NCBI GenBank assembly: GCA_964478515.1
Contig: CAYZIL010000019.1
Coordinates: forward strand, 1 to 43,488
Direction: 5' to 3'
Length of the DNA: 43,488 nucleotides
From: HGM13233 sp964478515
Lineage (GTDB): Bacteria > Bacillota > Clostridia > Oscillospirales > Ruminococcaceae
Position numbers and translations under genes: made by a program. The notes under the pieces were generated by a model. It saw nothing but the letters and a program-made list of their open reading frames with translations. It was not told where the DNA came from and did not search any database. Within the stretch, counting starts at the first letter, position 1, and each line of letters starts with the position of its first letter. Shown one piece after another: positions 32,359 through 40,094 of this stretch.

Positions 32359-32838
32359 ATGTTTGTTGATTACCGCATGGTGGCGATGATGTTCAAGCGC
32401 CACGCACTCAAGCAGGTGGGCCTGGTCCACGGCCTGGGCGTCTCGCACCCAGTTATTCGCAATGTCGACGGCAAATATCAGCTTGCCGCTTTCACTTACG
32501 TCACCTGGATGGAGGGCTACGAAAAAGGCACCATTCCCCGCCCCGACCACTGGATAGCGCTGGATCTCATCAGCGCCGAACTGGTCAAGACATACGACTG
32601 CGCCGAGACCGATTTTGCCGAAGAGCCGGCCGACACCGCTCTGGCTCTCACAGAAGCGGAAGCGACGCTGGCACCCGACGTTTTCATGACGGTGTACGAG
32701 ATGCTCGACGTCGTGCGCAAAAAATACGACGACACCCACGTTATTGACACAGTCGCCTATAATGCCTACATGGAAAAACTGCTGTCGGTCGTCCCTGAAG
32801 TTTTGCGGCCGTATTACAGCGAACTTAGCAATATTTAG
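32359..32838 (+). CDS. Hypothetical protein at the end of the sgc-like operon
   Basis: 159-residue soluble protein, not recognised. It has a hydrophobic Met-rich start (MFVDYRMVAMMFKRH), a region rich in aromatic residues (FTYVTWMEGYEKG, RPDHWIALD) and an acidic middle. No signal peptide. AAGGAG lies about 12 bases before the ATG; a later in-frame Met is possible. It is the last gene before a strong terminator and so belongs to the PTS operon. Confidence 0.65.
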   Translation: MFVDYRMVAMMFKRHALKQVGLVHGLGVSHPVIRNVDGKYQLAAFTYVTWMEGYEKGTIPRPDHWIALDLISAELVKTYDCAETDFAEEPADTALALTEAEATLAPDVFMTVYEMLDVVRKKYDDTHVIDTVAYNAYMEKLLSVVPEVLRPYYSELSNI

Positions 32839-32845
32839 TACGTTT

Positions 32846-32873
32846 AAGCCCGCGGCAACGCGGGCTTTTTATT
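32846..32873 (+). terminator. Terminator of the sgc-like operon
   Basis: AAGCCCGCG pairs with CGCGGGCTT around GCAA, followed by TTTATT. Directly after the stop of the unknown gene. Confidence 0.93.
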
Positions 32874-32931
32874 AGCGACAATAATTGCCATACAAATAAA
32901 CGTGAAAAATATATCGCAGTGCCTAATTTAG

Positions 32932-32940
32932 TGGTATAAT
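32932..32940 (+). promoter_or_regulatory. Extended -10 promoter of the aldolase-kinase unit
   Basis: TGGTATAAT is a perfect extended -10 element about 30 bases before the aldolase start; no clear -35 is seen. It follows the operon terminator, so the aldolase is a separate transcription unit. Confidence 0.65.
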
Positions 32941-32970
32941 TAAAGTATCAAACTGAAAGGAAGACCTATT

Positions 32971-33765
32971 ATGTCCTCTTATCCCAGCAGAAAAGAAGCT
33001 GCCGAGCTTATATGCGAGATCGGCAAAAAAATGTACATGAAGCAATTCGTCTCCGCTAACGACGGCAATATGACCATCCGCGTCGGTGATGATACTGTCG
33101 TCGCCACGCCGACAGGTATAAGCAAAGGCGACTTGACCCCGGAAATGCTGCTGCTTTGCAACTTTGACGGCAAGATTCTCGACGGCACCTATAAGCCCAC
33201 GTCCGAACTGCCCATGCACCTGCGCACCTACCGCGAGGACGACAAAATAATGTCCACCGCTCACGCGCATCCCTGCTTCCTCAACTGCATTGCCAACCTC
33301 GGCGCCGAACTCGACATGGCGCTGACCCCGGCGACCGCGGCAATCTCCGGTCGCATTCCGGTCGTGCCCTACTGCAACCCCGGCTCCGACTCACTGGCCA
33401 ACGCCGTTGCACCCTATGTCAAAGATTACAGCATTGTTATGCTTGCCAACCACGGTCCCATCGCCTGGGGCAAAAACCCGATAGAGGCCTGGTACATCCT
33501 TGAGGACGCCGAGGCATACGCAAAGATGGCCGTCATCCAAAAATTCATCATCGGCTCCTACCGCCCCATCAGCAAGGGTCAAATTCAGACTCTGGCCGAC
33601 ACCCACGACTTGACCATCAACCCGAAACGGCTCGTAAACGCGCCCGAGTCTACCACCAACACCGAACCCGCCTTCTCGTTTAACGCCATGGACACCGGTG
33701 TGCATCTTGACGACGCGTCTGTCGAAAAAGTTGCCCGCCGCGTTGCGGAAATACTCGGCAAGTAA
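32971..33765 (+). CDS. Class II aldolase (fuculose/rhamnulose-phosphate aldolase-like) with C-terminal tail
   Basis: 264-residue zinc-dependent aldolase that would cleave a ketose 1-phosphate to DHAP and an aldehyde. It shows SANDGNMTIR, TPTGISKGD, the catalytic Glu in TSELPMHL, two zinc histidines in HAHP and the third in NHGP. The core ends near residue 205. The rest is a linker rich in Asn, Pro and Thr plus a final amphipathic helix (DDASVEKVARRVAEILGK), about 50 residues longer than FucA and similar to the encapsulation peptides of aldolases inside bacterial microcompartments. No shell gene is in this window. AAAGGAAG precedes the ATG. Confidence 0.9.
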   Translation: MSSYPSRKEAAELICEIGKKMYMKQFVSANDGNMTIRVGDDTVVATPTGISKGDLTPEMLLLCNFDGKILDGTYKPTSELPMHLRTYREDDKIMSTAHAHPCFLNCIANLGAELDMALTPATAAISGRIPVVPYCNPGSDSLANAVAPYVKDYSIVMLANHGPIAWGKNPIEAWYILEDAEAYAKMAVIQKFIIGSYRPISKGQIQTLADTHDLTINPKRLVNAPESTTNTEPAFSFNAMDTGVHLDDASVEKVARRVAEILGK

Positions 33766-33780
33766 ATAAAAGCTACATGT

Positions 33781-33830
33781 GACCCGCCGCTGAGCGCTGC
33801 TTTACGGCGGGTCGCGGCGTCTTTTGCCGC
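33781..33830 (+). terminator. Hairpins between aldolase and kinase
   Basis: GACCCGCCG pairs with CGGCGGGTC, then GCGGC with GCCGC around GTCTTTT. Probably a partial terminator or processing site; the kinase has no obvious promoter of its own. Confidence 0.4.
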
Positions 33831-33857
33831 AATACCAACTTTATGGAGCACAAACAT

Positions 33858-35327
33858 ATGAAAAAGCAACACTACGCAGCCGTCGACTGCGGACAAAGCG
33901 GCGGAAAAATAGTAGATTTTTCTTTTGACGGCGACAAACTCGTGTACGAAAAAAGTTTTCCCTTTCGCTACGAACCGGTAACTGTGCGCGGCTCGCTGTA
34001 TGTCGACATTCTCGGAATGTACGGCATAATGTGCCGCAGCATCGCCGCGCTCGTGCAGGAATTGGGACCCGGCAGCGTCAAGTGCGTTGGCACCACTACC
34101 TGGGGCGGCGGCTACGCCTTTTTTGACGACCGCGGCCAAATGGTCGGCAACTCTATAAGTCACCGCGACGCCGGCGTCGTAGCGTCAGCTCAACAATTCG
34201 GCCTTTTGGTTCCTGAGCGCGAATACTACAACGCCACCGGCACCCATTTTGCCTCGCACGTCGGCGCAAACATGCTGTTTTTCGACAAGGCGCACTCCGC
34301 GGCCTACGAGGCCGCCTCGTTTTTATTGCCAACTCCCAGCGTTTTTAACTATTTCATGAGCGGCGTCGCTGCCATGGACGAAACTATCGGCACTGCCACC
34401 GGCTTTATGAAACTCGGCGGCGGCCTGAATACAGCGATACTCGAGCGCACCGGTCTGCGCACCGACTTGCTGCCGAACACGGTAAGCTGCGGCACTAAAC
34501 TCGGCACGGCGGAAAAAAGCTTTGCTGAGACAGTCGGTGACAGCGGCATAAATGTCGTTTGCGCTCCGGGGCACGACACAGCCGCCTGTCTGCCGGCCAT
34601 CCCGGGAATGGACGAGCACAGCTTATTCGTCAGCATGGGCACCATGATTCTTTCCGGCATGGAAACTGCCGCGCCCTGCGTGGGTGAGGGTATGTATGCC
34701 AAAGGACAGCGCACTGTCGCGTCTGTCGGCGAAAAATTTATTTCTTACGGCGACAAACAGGGCTTTTGGATTATGAACCGCTGCCTTGACGATTTCGATC
34801 GACGCGGTCTGAATACCGACTTTTCCGTTCTCGAACAGGCCGCAGCTAAGCTGCCGTCAGGGCGCTGTGTAATAGACACCAACGACCCGCTGTTCTACTT
34901 GGGTGAACGTCCAATGCCGCAGCGCATTCGCGAGTATTGCCGCGCCAGCGGACAGTTTGTGCCCGAAAGCGAATTTGACGTCTACCGCTGCTTGATAGAC
35001 AGCTACACCTATAATGTGCTCAGCTCGCTGCGCGGCCTTGCCGAGGCGGGCGAGCGCAAATTTGACAAGATACACCTCGTCAACGGCGGTTGTCAAAGCC
35101 CTCTGCTGTGCAATACAATCGCCGCCGCCAGCGGCCTGCCGGTCCACTATGGTATGCGCTATGCCAGTGCCGCCGGTAATGTCCTTACGCAGCTGCAGGG
35201 CATGGGCGAACTGAGCGGGCTGAGCGAGATGCGCGCACTCGCTTCTCACTCTTTCGGTATGCAACTGGCCGACGTGCCGCACGACAGTAACTGGGACGAC
35301 ATCTATGCCCGCGCCGCGTCACTGTAA
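33858..35327 (+). CDS. FGGY-family carbohydrate kinase, rhamnulokinase-like
   Basis: 489-residue cytosolic sugar kinase with two actin-like domains. ATP and sugar-site features are AAVDCGQSGGKIVDF at the start, TTTWGGGYAFFD, SISHRDAG, the catalytic Asp in APGHDTAAC (about 240), and the phosphate-binding FVSMGTMI and LVNGGCQSPLLCN. The layout matches RhaB and FucK, which phosphorylate a ketose for the aldolase next door. ATG at 33858 has GGAGC upstream; another ATG five codons earlier is possible. Substrate specificity cannot be read. Confidence 0.9.
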   Translation: MKKQHYAAVDCGQSGGKIVDFSFDGDKLVYEKSFPFRYEPVTVRGSLYVDILGMYGIMCRSIAALVQELGPGSVKCVGTTTWGGGYAFFDDRGQMVGNSISHRDAGVVASAQQFGLLVPEREYYNATGTHFASHVGANMLFFDKAHSAAYEAASFLLPTPSVFNYFMSGVAAMDETIGTATGFMKLGGGLNTAILERTGLRTDLLPNTVSCGTKLGTAEKSFAETVGDSGINVVCAPGHDTAACLPAIPGMDEHSLFVSMGTMILSGMETAAPCVGEGMYAKGQRTVASVGEKFISYGDKQGFWIMNRCLDDFDRRGLNTDFSVLEQAAAKLPSGRCVIDTNDPLFYLGERPMPQRIREYCRASGQFVPESEFDVYRCLIDSYTYNVLSSLRGLAEAGERKFDKIHLVNGGCQSPLLCNTIAAASGLPVHYGMRYASAAGNVLTQLQGMGELSGLSEMRALASHSFGMQLADVPHDSNWDDIYARAASL

Positions 35328-35362
35328 AAACAGTACTCACCACGCAACAGAGTTGATATTAT

Positions 35363-35410
35363 TATGCTAGCAACACGGCGCCGCTTATGCGGCGCCGTGT
35401 TGCTAGCATA
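35363..35410. repeat. Perfect 22-bp inverted repeat with a 4-base loop
   Basis: The arms at 35363-35384 and 35389-35410 are exactly complementary (start ATGCTAGCAACACGGCGCC), around TTAT. It lies 35 bases past the kinase stop. There is no T run on the plus side, so it is either an unusual terminator, an RNA-stabilising hairpin or the remnant of a small mobile repeat. Confidence 0.75.
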
Positions 35411-35541
35411 TTCAGGTGAGCGGGCAGCGCAAGTTACCAGCAGCACTAAAGGACAGCACAGCAACAAAAAACACTGCGGTTTATTTTGTAAAGCACGCCG
35501 CCGCACAAATACTGCTTTCCGGTGCGAAACAGCGGGAAATG

Positions 35542-35550
35542 TGGTATGAT
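35542..35550 (+). promoter_or_regulatory. Extended -10 promoter of the PHP phosphatase gene
   Basis: TGGTATGAT gives a TG extension and a TATGAT -10 about 38 bases before the TTG start. The region from 35411 to 35588 otherwise shows nothing clear. Confidence 0.55.
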
Positions 35551-35588
35551 AAATATAATAATATATCTTATAAATACAGAGGTCTGTT

Positions 35589-36401
35589 TTGGATTACATT
35601 GACTACCACGTTCACTCCTTTTACTCCTGTGACTGCACAATGCCGGTGGCGCTGTCCGCCGCCGTCGCTGCCGAGCGCGGGATGGCGGAAATAGCCTACA
35701 CCGACCACTACGACTTTAACCTGCCGCGCTCCATGCCCTGTTTTGACGAGCCCGCCGACATGCAGCGCCGCCGTGACGAGCTGCGCGCCGTCGAGGCAGG
35801 ATTCGGCGGCAAATTAAAAATACGCATCGGCGCCGAACTCGGCGACGGCTGGTACGAACCGCAGCAGGCCGCGCGTTTTGTGCGCAGCAACTATTTTGAC
35901 TTTGTGCTCGCCACCACCCACGGGCTGCGCGGCGGGCGCGATCTTTACTGCTATGCGCCAGAGGGCGCCGACCCCCACGCCCTGCTTGACGAATACTTCG
36001 AAACCTACACCCACGTCGCCGAATTTACCGATTTTGACTGCATTGGCCACCTGAGCTACGCGGTGCGCAACCTCACCCAGGCTTACGGGGTCAATTTTGA
36101 CCTGCACAAATATTACGACATCTTCCGCGACCTTTTTCGCTGGCTGGTCGAAAACGGCAAGGGACTGGAGCTGAATACTTCCGCGCGCCGTCAGGGTTTT
36201 GACTTTACCTACCCCGACTACGAAATACTCTCGCTCTACCGCGAGCTCGGCGGCGAAATAATTACGGTCGGTTCTGACTCTCATTACCCCGAGCACGTCG
36301 CGCTCGGCATAAAAGACGAAACTGCAATGCTCGCGCAGCTCGGTTTCAAATACATAACCTCTTTTGAAAACAGAAAACCGAAAATGATTAAAATAGAGTG
36401 A
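35589..36401 (+). CDS. PHP-domain phosphatase (histidinol-phosphatase HisJ-like)
   Basis: 270-residue metal-dependent phosphoesterase, probably cytosolic. PHP motifs are the initial DYHVHSFYSCD (two His), YTDHYDF, GAELG, THG, IGHLSYA and the final SDSHYPEHV. The arrangement matches HisJ-type histidinol phosphate phosphatases, which cleave L-histidinol phosphate in histidine synthesis; no other his genes are nearby, so another phosphate ester is possible. Starts with TTG at 35589, with AGAGG upstream; no ATG fits before the first motif. Convergent with the TetR gene 12 bases away. Confidence 0.86.
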   Translation: MDYIDYHVHSFYSCDCTMPVALSAAVAAERGMAEIAYTDHYDFNLPRSMPCFDEPADMQRRRDELRAVEAGFGGKLKIRIGAELGDGWYEPQQAARFVRSNYFDFVLATTHGLRGGRDLYCYAPEGADPHALLDEYFETYTHVAEFTDFDCIGHLSYAVRNLTQAYGVNFDLHKYYDIFRDLFRWLVENGKGLELNTSARRQGFDFTYPDYEILSLYRELGGEIITVGSDSHYPEHVALGIKDETAMLAQLGFKYITSFENRKPKMIKIE

Positions 36402-36419
36402 GCGCAGCCGCGCTCACTC
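36396..36419. terminator. Bidirectional terminator spanning two stop codons
   Basis: GAGTGAGCGC pairs perfectly with GCGCTCACTC around AGCC. The arms include the stop codons of the PHP gene (plus) and the TetR gene (minus). T-rich runs follow on both strands (CTTTTTATAAATTTTT; on minus CTATTTTAATCATTTT). Confidence 0.85.
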
Positions 36420-36968
36420 CATGCTTTTTATAAATTTTTCCGCCTGTTCGGTAAAGCGCCCAGCGTCAAGCCCACCGAGCATCCGCTGTATATTCAGCCC
36501 CTCGCCGCACAGCAGCGTCAACCAGGCCAAAAATTCGGCCGGCTGCTCGCCGCCGCGCTCAGCAATCTTTTCGGTTAACAGCCGTGCAAATTCGGTATAG
36601 CGCTCGTTTAGGCGCGCGCGAATGGGCTCGTTGCCGAGCATGGCGTCGTAAATAAGCTGCATGCGCAGCTCGGCGGCCGTGCTGTCGCGCTCCAGCACAT
36701 ATTTCACCAAGCGGTGCAGCGAGGTGTCTTTGTTGCTGTCTTCGGTCCAGCGCACCAGGTCGTTCCACTGCTGGTCGAGATAGCGGTCGGTAATGTCGAA
36801 TATAATTTCGTTTTTTGTCTTGTAGTGGTAGTACAGCGTTCCCTTTGAAACTCCCGCCGCGCGGGCTATTTCGGCAAGCGATATGTCTGCGAGCGGGCGT
36901 TCCGCCAGCAGCTTTTCGGCACTGTCCAACAATTTTTCGCGGACATTGTCCTTTCTCGGTGCGGCCAT
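36414..36968 (-). CDS. TetR-family transcriptional regulator
   Basis: 184-residue repressor. The N-terminal helix-turn-helix is complete (DISLAEIARAAGVSKGTLYYHYKTKNEI, about residues 28-56), followed by a divergent ligand-binding helical domain (EGLNIQRMLGGLDAGRF near the end). It is transcribed away from the BON-GlpA-like operon through a shared 160-base control region, so it most likely regulates that operon and itself. A lipid or glycerol-related ligand would fit the neighbours, but this is inference. Confidence 0.93.
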   Translation of the reverse strand: MAAPRKDNVREKLLDSAEKLLAERPLADISLAEIARAAGVSKGTLYYHYKTKNEIIFDITDRYLDQQWNDLVRWTEDSNKDTSLHRLVKYVLERDSTAAELRMQLIYDAMLGNEPIRARLNERYTEFARLLTEKIAERGGEQPAEFLAWLTLLCGEGLNIQRMLGGLDAGRFTEQAEKFIKSME

Positions 36969-37016
36969 TTATTGTCGCCTTTCTTGTCGTTTTCGCCTAT
37001 TATAATACCACCGTTT

Positions 37017-37076
37017 TGCACTATTTGCCAATATTCCCGCTGCACTATTGACTTGCCTCGCCGCAAAAAATATATT
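37017..37076. promoter_or_regulatory. Divergent promoters with direct repeats, TetR / GlpA-like operon
   Basis: Plus strand: TTGACT (37048-37053), 17-base spacer, TATATT (37071-37076). Minus strand: TATAAT (36999-37004) for the TetR gene. TGCACTATT occurs twice (37017-37025 and 37041-37049), touching the -35 regions of both promoters, as expected for regulator binding sites. Confidence 0.6.
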
Positions 37077-37128
37077 TAATACATCAAGAGTCGCCCGCTT
37101 GGCCGACTCGGTTGCGGGTAGTGGGGCT

Positions 37129-38844
37129 ATGAATATTAATCGCATCAACAAAAAACTGAAAAAACAATTTGCCGGCGCCGTAAATGCGCAGCTGCGGGAC
37201 GGCTGCGTCGTACTCAGTGGACAGTTGGAAAAGTGGGACGACGTACTCGCCGCCTGCTTTGCGGCGGCAACGCCCAACAGCCGTGTGCACGTTGTCAACG
37301 ACATCCGCTGCGCTCAGGCGGCGAATTTTGCGCCGCGGCTGCCGGCACTGCGCGACAGCGCGCTTGAGGGCGCTGCCCCCGACGTACTGATTATCGGCGG
37401 CGGCATTTCCGGCGCCGCCATTGCGCGCGAGCTCAGCCGCTGGCAGCTTGACACGCTGCTGGTTGAAAAAGAGAGCGACCTCGCACTGGGCGCCTCGGGG
37501 CGCAACGACGGCGAGGTTCACCCCGGCGTCGACCTCAACCGCGGCAGTCTAAAACAGCACTATGTCATTCGCGGCAACGCCATGTACGAGCAGCTGTGCG
37601 CCGACTTGCAAGTGCCCTTTCGCCGCTGCGGTCAGTACGTCGGCTTTTCGCAGGGCTTTTTGTACCCGCTCGCGCCGCTATTCGCCTGGCAGCGCCGCTT
37701 TATTTGCGGCGTAAAGGGCACGCGGATTATTTCCGGGCGCGAACTGCGCCGCCGCGAGCCCGGGTTAAACCCGGATTTCAAATTTGCTCTGTACACGCCC
37801 ACTGCCGGCTGTGTTTGTCCCTACGGAATAACAATAGCGCTGGCCGAAAACGCCGTCCGCAACGGGGCGCGCGTCTCGCTTGACACCGCGGTCACCGGCA
37901 TGACGGTCGACGGCGGGCGCATCACCGCCGTCGAGACCAACCGCGGCACGCTGCACCCGCGCCTTGTCATCAACGCCGCCGGCGTCTTCAGCGAACAGAT
38001 AGCCGCAATGGCCGACGACCGCTTCTTTTCCATTCACCCGCGCAAGGGAACCAACTCTATTCTTGACAAAAAGCGCGGCGCGCTGCTGCAGAGCATTGCC
38101 TCCGTCAAGCTTTTGCACCGCACGCCCGGCCACACCAAGGGCGGCGGCATACTGCACACTGTCCACGACAATCTGCTCGTCGGGCCCGACGCCGTCGAAA
38201 CGCCGCTGCCGGAGGATTATTCCACCGCCCGCGAAAGCATAGAGCGCGTTTTTTTAAAGCAGCGCTCCACCGCGCCCGCGCTCAGCGAGCGCGACATTAT
38301 CACCTACTTTTCCGGCGTGCGTGCCCCGACGTTCGAGGAAGATTTTATTATTGAACCCGGCCGGCGCACCGCCAATATCATTCACTGCGCCGGCATCCAG
38401 TCACCGGGGCTTACTACGGCGCCCGCCGCGGCAATAGACATTGCGGCCATGGCGGTAAAAATGCTCGGCGAGTACCGGCCCGTCGCTGCCAATGTGGCCT
38501 TTGACCCCAAGCGCAAAGCGCCGCCGGTGCTGCGCGAGCTCAGCGACGAGCAGCGCGCCGCGCTCATCGCCGCGGACCCCGACTACGGCGAAATTGTCTG
38601 CCGCTGTGAGCAGATAAGCAAGGGCGAAATATTGGACGCCCTGCGCAGCGAAATATGCGTGCCGACGCTCAACGGCATAAAAAAACGCGTCCGTCCCGGC
38701 ATGGGGCGCTGTCAGGGCGGCTTCTGCTCGCCGCTCGTCACAAAAATAATTGCCGAATTTCTCGGCGTCCCGCTCAGCGAGGTTCGGCAAGGCGGCGCCG
38801 ACTCGGTAATAACCTACGGCCCGAGCAAGGGGGACGCGCAATGA
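37129..38844 (+). CDS. GlpA-like FAD oxidoreductase with N-terminal BON-like domain and C-terminal BFD [2Fe-2S] domain
   Basis: 571-residue flavoprotein resembling the catalytic subunit of anaerobic glycerol-3-phosphate dehydrogenase. Residues about 1-60 look like a BON domain (AQLRDGCVVLSGQLEKW, VHVVNDI). The FAD/DAO domain begins at DVLIIGGGISGAAIAREL (about 85) and includes GASGRNDGEVHPG and the PRKGTN region. The C-terminus holds a BFD-like domain with cysteines in CRCEQ and GRCQGGFC, a [2Fe-2S] site as in GlpA. ATG at 37129, about 50 bases after the -10. It overlaps the next flavoprotein by four bases; no GlpC is seen. Confidence 0.9.
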   Translation: MNINRINKKLKKQFAGAVNAQLRDGCVVLSGQLEKWDDVLAACFAAATPNSRVHVVNDIRCAQAANFAPRLPALRDSALEGAAPDVLIIGGGISGAAIARELSRWQLDTLLVEKESDLALGASGRNDGEVHPGVDLNRGSLKQHYVIRGNAMYEQLCADLQVPFRRCGQYVGFSQGFLYPLAPLFAWQRRFICGVKGTRIISGRELRRREPGLNPDFKFALYTPTAGCVCPYGITIALAENAVRNGARVSLDTAVTGMTVDGGRITAVETNRGTLHPRLVINAAGVFSEQIAAMADDRFFSIHPRKGTNSILDKKRGALLQSIASVKLLHRTPGHTKGGGILHTVHDNLLVGPDAVETPLPEDYSTARESIERVFLKQRSTAPALSERDIITYFSGVRAPTFEEDFIIEPGRRTANIIHCAGIQSPGLTTAPAAAIDIAAMAVKMLGEYRPVAANVAFDPKRKAPPVLRELSDEQRAALIAADPDYGEIVCRCEQISKGEILDALRSEICVPTLNGIKKRVRPGMGRCQGGFCSPLVTKIIAEFLGVPLSEVRQGGADSVITYGPSKGDAQ

Positions 38845-40094
38845 ACACATACGACGTTGTTGTTATCGGCGGCGGCCCGGCCGGTCTCGCCGCGGCAATA
38901 GCCGCGCACAAAAAGGGCGCGCGCGTACTGCTGCTTGAGCGCGAGGCGCGCTTGGGCGGCATACTTAAACAGTGTATACACGACGGTTTCGGTCTGGTGC
39001 GTTTCGGCGAAAAGCTTTCCGGCCCCGAATATGCCGAGCGCTTTGTCGACGAATTTCGCGCGCTCGCCATAGACGCACACACGCTGTGCTTCGTCAGCAG
39101 CATTAAGCGCACTGACTCCGGCTTTGACATAACCGCAGTGCAGCGCAGCGGTGTTGAGCATTTTTCGGCGCGCGCGCTGGTGCTGGCAACCGGCTGCCGC
39201 GAGCGCACTGCCAAACAGGTATCAATTCACGGCACGCGTCCCAGCGGTGTCTTTACGGCCGGCACGGCGCAACATTATGTCAATTTGATGGGCCAGCTGC
39301 CGACAAAAAAATGCGTCATTCTCGGCAGCGGCGACATCGGTCTGATAATGGCGCGGCGCCTGACTTTGGAGGGCGCGCAGGTGCTTGGCGTCTACGAGGC
39401 AAAGCCGACGCCCTCTGGTCTGCGGCGCAACATTCGCCAGTGCCTTGACGATTACGACATCCCGCTGTTTTTGTCCCACACCGTCAGCCGCGTTTTCGGC
39501 GACGGTCGGCTCAGCGCGGTGGAAATTAGCCGCGTCGACGACAAGATGCGCCCCATTCCCGGCAGTGAGAGCCGACTGGAGTGCGACGCGCTGATACTGT
39601 CTGTCGGACTTATTCCCGAAAACGAACTGGCCGAAAGTCTCGGCGTCGAGCTTGACGCCGCCACCCGCGGACCCGTTTGCGACAACACGCTGATGAGTTC
39701 TGTTCCCGGCATATTCTGCTGCGGCAACGCGCTGCACGTCAACGACCTTGTCGACTACGTTTCCGAAAGCGGCGAACTTGCCGGCAGCGCGGCCGCCGCC
39801 TACACGGGCGCGGCGCGCGAGCTCGTGTCGCTGCACGCCGGCGACGGTCTTGCCTACCTGGTGCCGCAAAAACTGGAGCGCGGCAGCGACATGAGCGGCG
39901 TCGTCTGCTATTTTCGCAGCCGCAGCGAGCGGCGCGATAGCCGCTTGTGCGTCACCGCCGCCGACGGCCGGGTACTGTTCAGCAAAAAATACCGCGCGCT
40001 GCGCCCGCCCGAAATGCAGCGCTTGCAGCTCGACTTGAGCGAGTGCGGCGAGAGTGCAACGTTCGCGTTGACGGAGGATAAGGCCGATGACTGA
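38841..40094 (+). CDS. NAD(P)/FAD-dependent oxidoreductase, partner of the GlpA-like protein
   Basis: 417-residue two-dinucleotide-binding flavoprotein. FAD binding: YDVVVIGGGPAGLAAAIAAHKKG with LLLEREARLGG at the N-terminus and a second GIFCCGNALH near residue 295. NAD(P) binding: VILGSGDIGLIMARRL (about 155). GGILKQCIHDGFG marks the subgroup that travels with GlpA-like and DUF1667 genes; there is no thioredoxin-reductase CxxC. It probably passes electrons between the GlpA-like protein and NAD(P)H. Four-base overlap with the upstream gene, eight-base overlap with the next. Confidence 0.9.
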   Translation: MNTYDVVVIGGGPAGLAAAIAAHKKGARVLLLEREARLGGILKQCIHDGFGLVRFGEKLSGPEYAERFVDEFRALAIDAHTLCFVSSIKRTDSGFDITAVQRSGVEHFSARALVLATGCRERTAKQVSIHGTRPSGVFTAGTAQHYVNLMGQLPTKKCVILGSGDIGLIMARRLTLEGAQVLGVYEAKPTPSGLRRNIRQCLDDYDIPLFLSHTVSRVFGDGRLSAVEISRVDDKMRPIPGSESRLECDALILSVGLIPENELAESLGVELDAATRGPVCDNTLMSSVPGIFCCGNALHVNDLVDYVSESGELAGSAAAAYTGAARELVSLHAGDGLAYLVPQKLERGSDMSGVVCYFRSRSERRDSRLCVTAADGRVLFSKKYRALRPPEMQRLQLDLSECGESATFALTEDKADD

